From: Actinomycetes bacterium
Lineage (GTDB): Bacteria > Actinomycetota > Acidimicrobiia > Acidimicrobiales > Palsa-688
Assembly: GCA_021846485.1 (NCBI GenBank)
Contig: JAJZWW010000069.1
Coordinates: forward strand, 1-11,802
Direction of reading: 5' to 3'
Length of the DNA stretch: 11,802 bases
Of the stretch, positions 7,317 to 11,802 are shown piece after piece (the stretch's first letter is position 1; every line of letters starts with the position of its first letter). The translations under genes were made by a program, and so were the position numbers. Under the pieces are notes generated by a model. It was not told the DNA's origin, did not search any database, and saw nothing but the letters and a program-made list of their open reading frames with translations.

Positions 7317-7867
7317 CGCCGGCGCCGGCCGAGACGGCGGCGGGCGGGCGACCTGCCGGGTATGGCGGTGGGCGGGCGGTCCGAGGCGGGCCCTGCCCGG
7401 CCGGCAGTGGTGGTCTGGCCGGCAGTGGTGGTCTGGCCGGCGGGGCTGCCGGTGCCGGCGGGGCTGCCGGTGGGGGAGGAGGGGCCGCCGAGGAGCCAGG
7501 GGCGGACCGCGACGACGTTTCGCTTCGGGGCGGGCTCCTGCAGGTCGGCCTCGACGGGAAGGTCCCGGGGAGGGACGCCGGATGTCTCCATCACGACGGG
7601 GGCCTCCTGGCGCTCCGGCTCGAGCACCTCGCGTATGCCGAGGGCGATGCCGGTGAGGACGGCCCCGACGGCGCTGCGCCGCCGCCAGCTGTCGATCCGG
7701 CCGGACGGGGGAGGTGCCTGGCCGTCGTCCCCGTAGCCAGCCTCGCCGGGGTGCTCGACCTCGTCGGGCAGCTCCGCGGCGATCTCCGCCTGGCGCCGGC
7801 GCGCCGCCTCGAGCGGCGACTCCTCGCCGCCTGCTTCGGGCTCGTCCGGTCCTTCACCCACGTCCAC
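7313..7867 (-). CDS. Hypothetical soluble protein with in-frame hexapeptide repeats
   Basis: A 184-residue protein of unknown function. Residues 1-55 are acidic and include SPLEAARRRQAEIAAELPDE, likely helical. The central block DSWRRRSAVGAVLTGIALGI (59-78), then REVLEPERQEAPVV and later NVVAVRPWL (117-125), looks like the conserved core. The C-terminus is low-complexity: TGSPAG twice, QTTTAG twice, then a Pro/Arg-rich end. It has no clear signal peptide or long membrane helix; 66-78 is only mildly hydrophobic. The annotated GTG at 7867 gives MDVGEGPDE, but a GTG two codons later at 7861 falls where a -10-like TAGCGT (7868-7873) would put the transcript start, so the real start may be there. 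It overlaps the membrane protein gene by GTGA and is divergent from the BlaI-type gene. Confidence 0.65.
   Translation of the reverse strand: MDVGEGPDEPEAGGEESPLEAARRRQAEIAAELPDEVEHPGEAGYGDDGQAPPPSGRIDSWRRRSAVGAVLTGIALGIREVLEPERQEAPVVMETSGVPPRDLPVEADLQEPAPKRNVVAVRPWLLGGPSSPTGSPAGTGSPAGQTTTAGQTTTAGRAGPASDRPPTAIPGRSPARRRLGRRRR
7400..7471. repeat. Four 18-bp tandem units, two of each of two types
   Basis: The pattern is A-A-B-B: GCCGGCAGTGGTGGTCTG at 7400-7417 and 7418-7435, then GCCGGCGGGGCTGCCGGT at 7436-7453 and 7454-7471, each pair identical. The units are in frame with the minus-strand gene and encode TGSPAG twice, then QTTTAG twice. Recent slippage-type duplication in a disordered tail is the simplest reading. 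Confidence 0.9.
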
Positions 7868-7873
7868 ACGCTA
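7868..7873 (-). promoter_or_regulatory. Candidate -10 of a leaderless promoter for the 184-residue protein
   Basis: On the minus strand this reads TAGCGT, a TAnnnT -10. The predicted transcript start is 7861, exactly the first base of an in-frame GTG (codon 3 of the annotated frame). No clear -35 was found, so this rests on position alone. Confidence 0.3.
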
Positions 7874-7980
7874 CCGCCCCACCGGGGGCTGCCTCGATCT
7901 CGGGGCACGAGGCGAGCAAGAGCGCCCGCCCCGTGCCCTCTCGGCGCCGGCGGGGCGAGCCGGGAGCGCCGGGACGTGAC

Positions 7981-8003
7981 GGTGATGGTCGGCGACCATC
8001 GCC
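7981..8003. repeat. 23-bp palindrome in the divergent gap
   Basis: The two 11-base arms are GGTGATGGTCG and CGACCATCGCC around a central G. The inner eight bases of each arm pair perfectly, there is one mismatch (7983/8001), and the two outermost pairs match. It lies 55 bp before the BlaI-type start and at about -64 to -42 from its predicted transcript start. It may be an operator for another regulator or a hairpin. It does not share the TACG half-sites found nearer the promoter. Confidence 0.6.
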
Positions 8004-8023
8004 TCGATCGCTGCACTCGGACG

Positions 8024-8047
8024 TACGCTGCTTACGATAGGTGCGTA
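8024..8047 (+). promoter_or_regulatory. Promoter and candidate autoregulatory operator of the BlaI-type gene
   Basis: TACGC at 8024-8028 and GCGTA at 8043-8047 form an inverted repeat with a 14-bp spacer. A further TACG (8033-8036) lies inside, so TACG and CGTA half-sites recur. TACGAT (8033-8038) fits a -10 and predicts a start near 8045. BlaI/MecI-family repressors bind dyads with TACA/TGTA-type half-sites and usually repress their own gene. The related half-sites in the 9548-9561 palindrome support a shared operator, though spacing differs. Confidence 0.4.
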
Positions 8048-8052
8048 GGAGG
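8047..8052 (+). promoter_or_regulatory. Ribosome binding site of the BlaI-type gene
   Basis: AGGAGG lies 5 bases before GTG at 8058 and 8 before a second in-frame GTG at 8061, so either codon could start translation. It partly overlaps the right arm of the proposed operator. Confidence 0.8.
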
Positions 8053-8057
8053 CTTCA

Positions 8058-8444
8058 GTGGTGAGACGGCTGGTGGCCGGCCAGCGGGTCGGTGCGTTGG
8101 AGCACGCGGTCCTGGAGGAGCTGTGGGGGGCGGGCGGTTGGCTGAATGGCCGGGAGATCTGGGAACGCCTGGGCGACGGGACCAGGGCGTACACCACGGT
8201 GATGACGATCCTCGGTCGTCTGGTGGACAAGGGCCTGGTGGAGGTGGAGCGCGTCGAGAAGGGTCGGAGCCATGTGTATCGGGCTGCCGGCGATCCTGAC
8301 GAGTTGACCGCCCAGGCGATCAACTCGCTCTTGGCGGCCACTGCGGACCCCCGCCAGGCGCTGGCGTATTTCGTGGAGGGCCTGGCCGACCCCGAGCTGG
8401 TGGCCGAGCTGGCAGCGGTGCTCGATCGGGTGCGCCGGCCATGA
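8058..8444 (+). CDS. BlaI/MecI/CopY-family transcriptional repressor
   Basis: A 128-residue repressor. The winged-helix domain is clear: LEHAVLEELWGAGGWLNGREIWERLG (residues 14-39), the recognition stretch AYTTVMTILGRLVDKGLVEVER (44-65) and the wing EKGRSHVYRA (67-76). The rest is the family's C-terminal dimerisation helix region. Known relatives repress beta-lactamase, mecA or copper genes and are inactivated by a partner M56 peptidase or by metal. Here the next gene is an M56 peptidase whose ATG overlaps the TGA of this gene (ATGA), so the pair is translationally coupled and probably one sensor-repressor unit. There are no cysteines in this protein, so direct metal sensing as in CopY (CxCx4CxC) is not supported. 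Likely targets are its own promoter and the 9537-9567 promoter (inference). Confidence 0.92.
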   Translation: MVRRLVAGQRVGALEHAVLEELWGAGGWLNGREIWERLGDGTRAYTTVMTILGRLVDKGLVEVERVEKGRSHVYRAAGDPDELTAQAINSLLAATADPRQALAYFVEGLADPELVAELAAVLDRVRRP

Positions 8445-9439
8445 TGGCTGGCGCGGTCGGGGTCGCTCTGCTCGGCGTGCTGGTGCTCTTGCCTGGCCTG
8501 GTTGGGGCTCCGGCCGGGGTGTCGCCGCGGGTGGCGGCCGGGGGGTATCTGGTGAGCCTGGTGGGCTGGGGGCTGGCCCCGGCGTTGTGGTTCGCCTGCT
8601 TGGGCGCCTCGGTCGGGTCGTGGCTGGCGGGGATGCGGGTTTCAGGCGGAGGTTGCCTCTTCGGGCTCGACGAGGGTCAGTGGCGGCTGGTGGGATACCT
8701 CCCAGCTGCCGGGGCGCTGGGAGTGCTGGTCTGGCACGCCATCGGGTTGGCCATCAGCGCCAGACGGGCAGAGCTGCGAGGCTTGGCGCTGGCTGCCTCG
8801 TCTCGCCGGGAAGTACTCGGTGGAGTCGGGGTGTGGGTGGTGCCCTCGGATCGCCCGGCGGCCTACGCCGGCGGCTTGTGGCGGGCCCGGGCGGTGGTGA
8901 CCTCGGCGTTTCTGGCAGCGCTGGACGAGGGTGAGCAGCGTGCGGTGTGTGAGCACGAGGCGGCCCATGTTCGCCTCGGCCACCCGAGGGTGCTGGTGGC
9001 CGCCGGGGCAGTGGCGGCGGCCTACGGGCGCTTCCCCCCGGTGCGCCGGGCGTGGGACGGCTTGCGCCGGGAGCTGGAGGCGGCCGCCGATGACGAGGCA
9101 GCTGGGGCGGTTGGGCCGGCGCCGGTGATCTCGGCGCTTGCGCGGGTGGCGCTCCTGGCCGCTGGCTCCTACAGGGATGGTGGGACGGTGGGGTTCGGTG
9201 ATGTCGAGCACCTCCGCTACCGGATCGCCCGCTTGGAGGACGCCCGATCGGTCCGGACCACGCCGACCGCATTGGTGGGTTCCTCAGTGGCGCTCGTGGC
9301 GTCGGCAATGGCGTGGTCTGGGTGCGTGCTGGCCGGCGCGGACGCCACGATCGCGGGTGTCGTTGCCTGCGGGAGCGCCATCGCCGCGGTCGGGTTGCGG
9401 CCGACCTGGGCGTGGAGGATCCGCCTCGCCCGTCGCTGA
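8441..9439 (+). CDS. M56-family (BlaR1-like) membrane metallopeptidase
   Basis: A 332-residue membrane zinc peptidase. Hydrophobic segments lie at about 5-22, 33-62, 84-105, 184-195 and 277-320. The zinc motif HEAAH is at His172-His176 inside VCEHEAAHVRLGHP, with a downstream ELEAAADDEA block (Glu213, Asp217) giving the third ligand. This is the BlaR1/MecR1 peptidase layout, where signalling leads to cleavage of the partner repressor. It is much shorter than BlaR1 (about 580-600 residues) and has no penicillin-binding sensor domain: after the peptidase only about 50 hydrophobic residues remain. What it senses is unknown, perhaps a membrane or redox signal (inference). Start ATG at 8441 overlaps the repressor stop; a second ATG follows at 8444. 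About 200 bp separate it from the next operon. Confidence 0.88.
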   Translation: MMAGAVGVALLGVLVLLPGLVGAPAGVSPRVAAGGYLVSLVGWGLAPALWFACLGASVGSWLAGMRVSGGGCLFGLDEGQWRLVGYLPAAGALGVLVWHAIGLAISARRAELRGLALAASSRREVLGGVGVWVVPSDRPAAYAGGLWRARAVVTSAFLAALDEGEQRAVCEHEAAHVRLGHPRVLVAAGAVAAAYGRFPPVRRAWDGLRRELEAAADDEAAGAVGPAPVISALARVALLAAGSYRDGGTVGFGDVEHLRYRIARLEDARSVRTTPTALVGSSVALVASAMAWSGCVLAGADATIAGVVACGSAIAAVGLRPTWAWRIRLARR

Positions 9440-9536
9440 GCGGTAGCGGTGCGGCCGATCACGATCAGCCCGTGCTGCTTGGCGCTCGGGCCGCTGCGGC
9501 CGTCGCTTGCCACGTGGACCTACCCCCGCCCCCGCC

Positions 9537-9567
9537 TTGACTCGCTTCTACGGATACGTAGTAAACT
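9537..9567 (+). promoter_or_regulatory. Sigma-70-type promoter of the CC-protein/thioredoxin operon
   Basis: TTGACT (9537-9542) and TAAACT (9562-9567) match -35 and -10 consensus well for such GC-rich DNA. The 19-bp spacer is two longer than optimum. The predicted start is near 9574. The A/T-richness stands out from the surroundings. The long spacer suggests a weak or regulator-dependent promoter, and the candidate operator fills it. Confidence 0.6.
9548..9561. promoter_or_regulatory. Candidate BlaI-type operator between -35 and -10
   Basis: CTACG-GATA-CGTAG is a perfect dyad of 5-base arms with a 4-base spacer, placed where a bound repressor would exclude RNA polymerase. The TACG/CGTA core recalls the TACA/TGTA half-sites of BlaI/MecI operators, and TACG/CGTA also occurs over the repressor's own promoter. 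Assignment to the neighbouring BlaI-type protein is inferred. Confidence 0.5.
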
Positions 9568-9635
9568 CTGGGTCGTGTGTTCCCGTCTTGGTCTGTCGGT
9601 GGGGCTCGACCCGCCGGCAGCCTGCCCGCCGTCGT

Positions 9636-9642
9636 GAGGAGG
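9636..9642 (+). promoter_or_regulatory. Ribosome binding site fixing the 9648 start
   Basis: GAGGAGG lies 5 bases before ATG at 9648. The open frame extends upstream to 9507, but that extension runs through the promoter, so this site decides the start. Confidence 0.85.
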
Positions 9643-9647
9643 CTTCC

Positions 9648-9956
9648 ATGTCCCTGCCCCGAACCGATCCTGGGCGCCAGACCGCCAAGGCGTCGTACGA
9701 GCCGACTCCGGTACGCCCCCCTGGGCAGAAGCGAGGCCCGGGGGCTGCCATCTTGTTGGTGCTCGCTCCGTTGCTGTGCTGCGGGGGACCGCTCATCCTC
9801 GCGGCGCTGGCGACTACCAGCGCCGCCACCTTGGGAACCGTCGGGGGGATCATCGGGGCTCTGCTGGTCGCGCTCGCGGCCGCAGTGTGGGTCCGCCGCC
9901 GTCGCCGCAGCGGGGGGGCCTGCTGCCCTCCGGTGCCCCGGTCGTGGCGCCCGTGA
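9648..9956 (+). CDS. Small two-helix membrane protein with MerT-like CCGGP motif
   Basis: A 102-residue protein. A hydrophilic N-terminus (1-32) is followed by helix 1 (about 33-55), containing LLCCGGPLILAAL with Cys44-Cys45, and helix 2 (about 62-82). It ends with a RRRRR stop and a tail containing a second pair, Cys92-Cys93. By the positive-inside rule both ends are cytoplasmic. Mercury transporter MerT has a vicinal Cys pair followed by xGPL in its first helix and a second Cys pair in a cytoplasmic loop after helix 2, a close formal parallel. This protein has two helices where MerT has three, so relationship is suggested, not shown. It could carry a soft metal ion or exchange thiols with the downstream thioredoxin-like proteins. 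It is the first gene of the operon and ends in a GTGA overlap with the next. Confidence 0.75.
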   Translation: MSLPRTDPGRQTAKASYEPTPVRPPGQKRGPGAAILLVLAPLLCCGGPLILAALATTSAATLGTVGGIIGALLVALAAAVWVRRRRRSGGACCPPVPRSWRP

Positions 9957-10576
9957 GGCCAGCAGCGACCGGCGCCGCCCGCCGGGGAACGCTGCGCTCC
10001 GCTCTCGGCGAGGTGCTCGGCTCACCGGGCCGTCTGGCCGGGTTCGTGGCGGTCGCCGCCGCGGTGGCGCTGCTCTATACGATCCTGTTGCCCTTCGACT
10101 ACACCCAGCGCTTCGAGCTGGCCAACTGGCACTACCTCGACGCCTACCTGCTCACCTGGGCGATGGTGCTCGGAGCCGGGATGGGCCTGGTGGTGAGCGT
10201 GCAGGTCTACGCCATGCGTCGCATCGCCAGGGCCAGGGCTGCCGCCGGGACCGCAGGCGGGGTGGCGTTCGTCGCCAGCCTGGCCCCGAGCTTTCTGTGC
10301 TGCACCCCGATCATCCCCACCGTGCTCGCCTTCGTCGGCGTGTCGGGGGTCGGCTTGTATGGCACCACGGGCACCCTCCAGCACTTCTTCGCCGTCCATC
10401 AGACCGAGTTCCTCGCTGCCAGCCTCGTCCTCCTCGCGCTCACCGGCTGGTGGGGCCTGAGAAAGGTGGCCACAGCCGCCTGCCTTTCCGAGGACGGCTG
10501 CGACATCGACCGCGGCTGTAGTTCCGAGACTCTCACTGGACGCACCCAGGTGGTCGAGGAAGGAGCCTTGCGATGA
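9953..10576 (+). CDS. Four-helix membrane protein with CCTP motif and cysteine-bearing tail
   Basis: A 207-residue membrane protein with no named family that I recognise. Predicted helices are at about 28-46, 64-87, 101-130 and 151-169, with RRIARAR after helix 2 and RK after helix 4, so both ends should be cytoplasmic. Helix 3 carries SFLCCTPIIPTVLAFVG, with the vicinal pair Cys116-Cys117 followed by two prolines. The tail has three evenly spaced cysteines (Cys177, Cys183, Cys189; spacing x5, x5). The paired Cys-Pro helix plus cytoplasmic cysteines suggests soft-metal transfer or membrane electron relay to the thioredoxin-like partners (inference). GTG at 9953 is chosen because it overlaps the previous TGA by four bases; GTG at 9944 is an alternative, and the open frame to 9776 overlaps the whole preceding gene. 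It ends in an ATGA overlap with the next gene. Confidence 0.75.
   Translation: MRPAATGAARRGTLRSALGEVLGSPGRLAGFVAVAAAVALLYTILLPFDYTQRFELANWHYLDAYLLTWAMVLGAGMGLVVSVQVYAMRRIARARAAAGTAGGVAFVASLAPSFLCCTPIIPTVLAFVGVSGVGLYGTTGTLQHFFAVHQTEFLAASLVLLALTGWWGLRKVATAACLSEDGCDIDRGCSSETLTGRTQVVEEGALR
10560..10565 (+). promoter_or_regulatory. Ribosome binding site of the first thioredoxin-like gene
   Basis: AAGGAG lies 7 bases before ATG at 10573, within the end of the preceding gene. With the ATGA overlap, this gene has both its own site and coupling. Confidence 0.75.
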
Positions 10577-11220
10577 GCCAGGCCCGCACCACCCGCCAGG
10601 TCACCTCGAACCGTGCCCGTCGCCAAGCCGCCGAAGCCACCGCACGCCGCCGGCGGCGCTGGGGGTTCGGGGGCGCAGGGCTGGCGGTCTTGGTGGTCGC
10701 CGGGGTGATCCTCGGGTTGCACTACGCCAACCGGCCGGCCACGACCAGCACCACTGCCTCCGCAGCCGCCCCCGCCACCGGCCAGGTCGCGCCGGCCGGG
10801 ACGTTCACCACCCTGGCCGGCAGGAACGTCAACGTGGCGTCACTTCGGGGCCAGCCCACCTTGGTGTGGTTCGTGTCCACTTGGTGCTCGTCGTGCCAGG
10901 CCGGAACCCAGACGATGGCCCAAAACCTCGCCAAGCTGCACGCGGATGGGGTCAGGGTCGAAGAGGTCGAGCTGTACGCCGACCTCGGCCAGTCCGGCCC
11001 GTCGATGGGCGCCTTCGCGAGAGCTCTCGCCGGGCCGCAATACGGGAACCCGGCCTGGACCTTCGGGGTGTCCTCCGCGGCCCTCACCCGGACCTACGAC
11101 CCGCAGAGCTACCTCGACATCTACTACCTGCTCAACGCCAAAGGCCAGATCAGCTACGTGAACAGCTCGCCGGGGTCCACCATGCCCCAACTCCTCGCCG
11201 CGGCCGGGAAACTGGCATGA
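10573..11220 (+). CDS. Membrane-anchored thioredoxin-like (TlpA/redoxin-type) protein 1
   Basis: A 215-residue protein. A basic N-terminus (RARRQ, RRRRR) precedes one membrane anchor (about 31-51). A Thr/Ser/Ala linker follows, then an extracytoplasmic thioredoxin-like domain from about residue 75. The domain opens APAGTFTTLAGRNVNVASLRGQPTL-like in TlpA fashion and has the active site WFVSTWCSSC (Cys105, Cys108). The later strand reads SYLDIYYLLNAKGQI, the TlpA-type position before a GxI turn; the usual cis-proline there appears to be Asp or absent. It probably oxidises, reduces or isomerises thiols outside the membrane, or delivers reductant in a metal-handling step. Co-transcription with the two CC membrane proteins suggests they are its partners. 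Start ATG at 10573 is supported by the ribosome binding site and the overlap. Confidence 0.88.
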   Translation: MSQARTTRQVTSNRARRQAAEATARRRRRWGFGGAGLAVLVVAGVILGLHYANRPATTSTTASAAAPATGQVAPAGTFTTLAGRNVNVASLRGQPTLVWFVSTWCSSCQAGTQTMAQNLAKLHADGVRVEEVELYADLGQSGPSMGAFARALAGPQYGNPAWTFGVSSAALTRTYDPQSYLDIYYLLNAKGQISYVNSSPGSTMPQLLAAAGKLA

Positions 11221-11802
11221 CACCCCCGAACCACGCACCCGAGCCCGGATCCGCGCCGCCTGCCAGCCGGGAGCCCCGGCCCGGACGGCACGGCTTCGCG
11301 AAGGTCGCCGCCGCGATGGTGGTCTTCGCCGCGGTCGTCTTCGGCGCGCACCTCCTGGGTACCCACCTGCAGGCATCGAGATCGGCGGCCACGGCGACCT
11401 CTTCGGCGGCGTCCCCCGCCGCAGCGTCCTCCGTGGCGGGGAGCGGGACCCGCGCCGCGCTCGCACCGAACGGCACCTTCACCACGCCCGACGGCGCCAC
11501 CGGCACGATCGCCTCGTTTCGCGGCAAGCCGACCATGGTCTGGTTCGTCGCTGGTGGCTGCGCCAGCTGCGCGGCGAGCATCCCCGCCGTCGCCGCCCAT
11601 CTCGGCCAGATCACCGGTCTCGGCGTCCAGGTGCTCACCCTCGGCCTCTACGGCGACTTCCCGAACGGGAAGAGCGGCGTGGCACAACTGCTCAGCTTCG
11701 GGCAGGCCGCCGCGGGCAGCATCGTGGTGCGTCCGGGATGGCACTGGGGCGTGGCATCGAAGGGGCTCTCCATGGCCTATGACCCCTCCGGCACCCCCGC
11801 CC
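11217..11802 (+). CDS. Membrane-anchored thioredoxin-like protein 2 (3' end cut by window edge)
   Basis: An open frame from ATG at 11217 to the window end, 195 codons with no stop. It overlaps the previous stop (ATGA). The layout copies the upstream protein: Pro-rich N-terminus, one anchor (about 27-47), an Ala/Ser/Thr linker, then a thioredoxin-like domain with WFVAGGCASC (Cys115, Cys118). The stretch APNGTFTTPDG, then ASFRGKPTMVWFV, parallels APAGTFTTLAG, then ASLRGQPTLVWFV, of the first protein, so the two are tandem paralogues. Differences in the active site (CASC against CSSC, with Trp103-type context replaced by GlyGly) suggest distinct redox potentials or partners (inference). The C-terminal part, including the position expected for cis-proline, lies beyond the window. 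Confidence 0.85.
   Translation, partial: MTPPNHAPEPGSAPPASREPRPGRHGFAKVAAAMVVFAAVVFGAHLLGTHLQASRSAATATSSAASPAAASSVAGSGTRAALAPNGTFTTPDGATGTIASFRGKPTMVWFVAGGCASCAASIPAVAAHLGQITGLGVQVLTLGLYGDFPNGKSGVAQLLSFGQAAAGSIVVRPGWHWGVASKGLSMAYDPSGTPA

Larger units (their letters stand above)
9440..9647 (+). other. Intergenic region holding the promoter and leader of the CC-protein/thioredoxin operon
   Basis: It contains a short GC dyad, GGCCGC-T-GCGGCC (9489-9501), with no T-run, so it is not a convincing terminator for the peptidase gene. It also holds the promoter with its palindrome (9537-9567) and a roughly 75-base untranslated leader ending in a strong Shine-Dalgarno. I see no RNA gene or riboswitch I can name in it. 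Confidence 0.6.

Noticed and set aside
8058..9439. Beta-lactam resistance regulation (blaI-blaR1)
   Set aside because: No penicillin-binding sensor domain and no beta-lactamase or PBP2a gene in the window; only the regulatory families match.
9489..9501. GGCCGC-T-GCGGCC dyad as a terminator after the peptidase gene
   Set aside because: A short GC-only stem with no T-run; such dyads are expected by chance in this base composition.
9507..9647. Upstream extension of the CCGGP protein
   Set aside because: It covers the promoter and leader; GAGGAGG at 9636-9642 points to ATG 9648.
9776..9952. Upstream extension of the CCTP protein
   Set aside because: It would overlap most of the preceding gene and is Arg/Gly-rich without homology features; the GTGA overlap at 9953 is the usual arrangement.
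9648..11802. A mercury resistance (mer) operon
   Set aside because: The MerT-like motif is suggestive, but there is no MerR, MerA or MerP, the first protein has two helices rather than three, and the regulator family differs.

Overview
This is a high-GC, gene-dense window from what looks like an Actinomycetota genome. The signs are GTG starts, ATGA/GTGA gene overlaps, candidate leaderless promoters, and small conserved actinobacterial membrane proteins. An Acidimicrobiia-type lineage is plausible but cannot be shown from this sequence. There are thirteen coding regions, two of them cut by the window edges. I see no RNA gene, CRISPR array, insertion sequence or integrase.

Region A (1-6650) is a four-gene, tightly overlapping minus-strand operon with a divergent TetR-family regulator. 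In transcription order it encodes a fatty acyl-CoA reductase fused to a HAD-IB phosphatase-like domain (3664-6003), a zinc-dependent medium-chain dehydrogenase (2483-3667), a nickel-pincer lactate racemase (LarA)-like protein (894-2483) and a PlsC-type acyltransferase (1-877, cut). Start and stop codons interlock (GTGA, then TGATG, then a 16-bp gap), so the four proteins probably serve one pathway. Acyl reduction, phosphate removal, alcohol/ketone redox and acyl transfer point to making or tailoring a lipid. The LarA-like step is the odd member. The 23-bp gap to the TetR gene holds a small palindrome and a -10-like hexamer.

Region B (6687-7867) holds two overlapping minus-strand genes of unknown function: a soluble 184-residue protein with an in-frame 18-bp tandem repeat, and a four-helix membrane protein with a long basic tail.

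Region C (about 7981-11802) is the most interesting part. A BlaI/MecI/CopY-family repressor overlaps an M56 (BlaR1-like) membrane metallopeptidase gene that lacks a penicillin sensor domain. After a 208-bp gap with a good promoter comes an operon of a two-helix protein with a CCGGP motif in helix 1, a four-helix protein with a CCTP motif in helix 3 and a cysteine-bearing tail, and two tandem membrane-anchored thioredoxin-like proteins (the second cut by the window end). A CTACG-GATA-CGTAG palindrome lies between the -35 and -10 of this promoter, and related TACG/CGTA half-sites lie over the repressor gene's own promoter. The inference is a signal-responsive thiol or soft-metal system: the peptidase inactivates the repressor and releases synthesis of paired-cysteine membrane carriers and extracytoplasmic thiol oxidoreductases. 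The paired cysteines resemble those of mercury transporter MerT, but no Mer protein is otherwise present.
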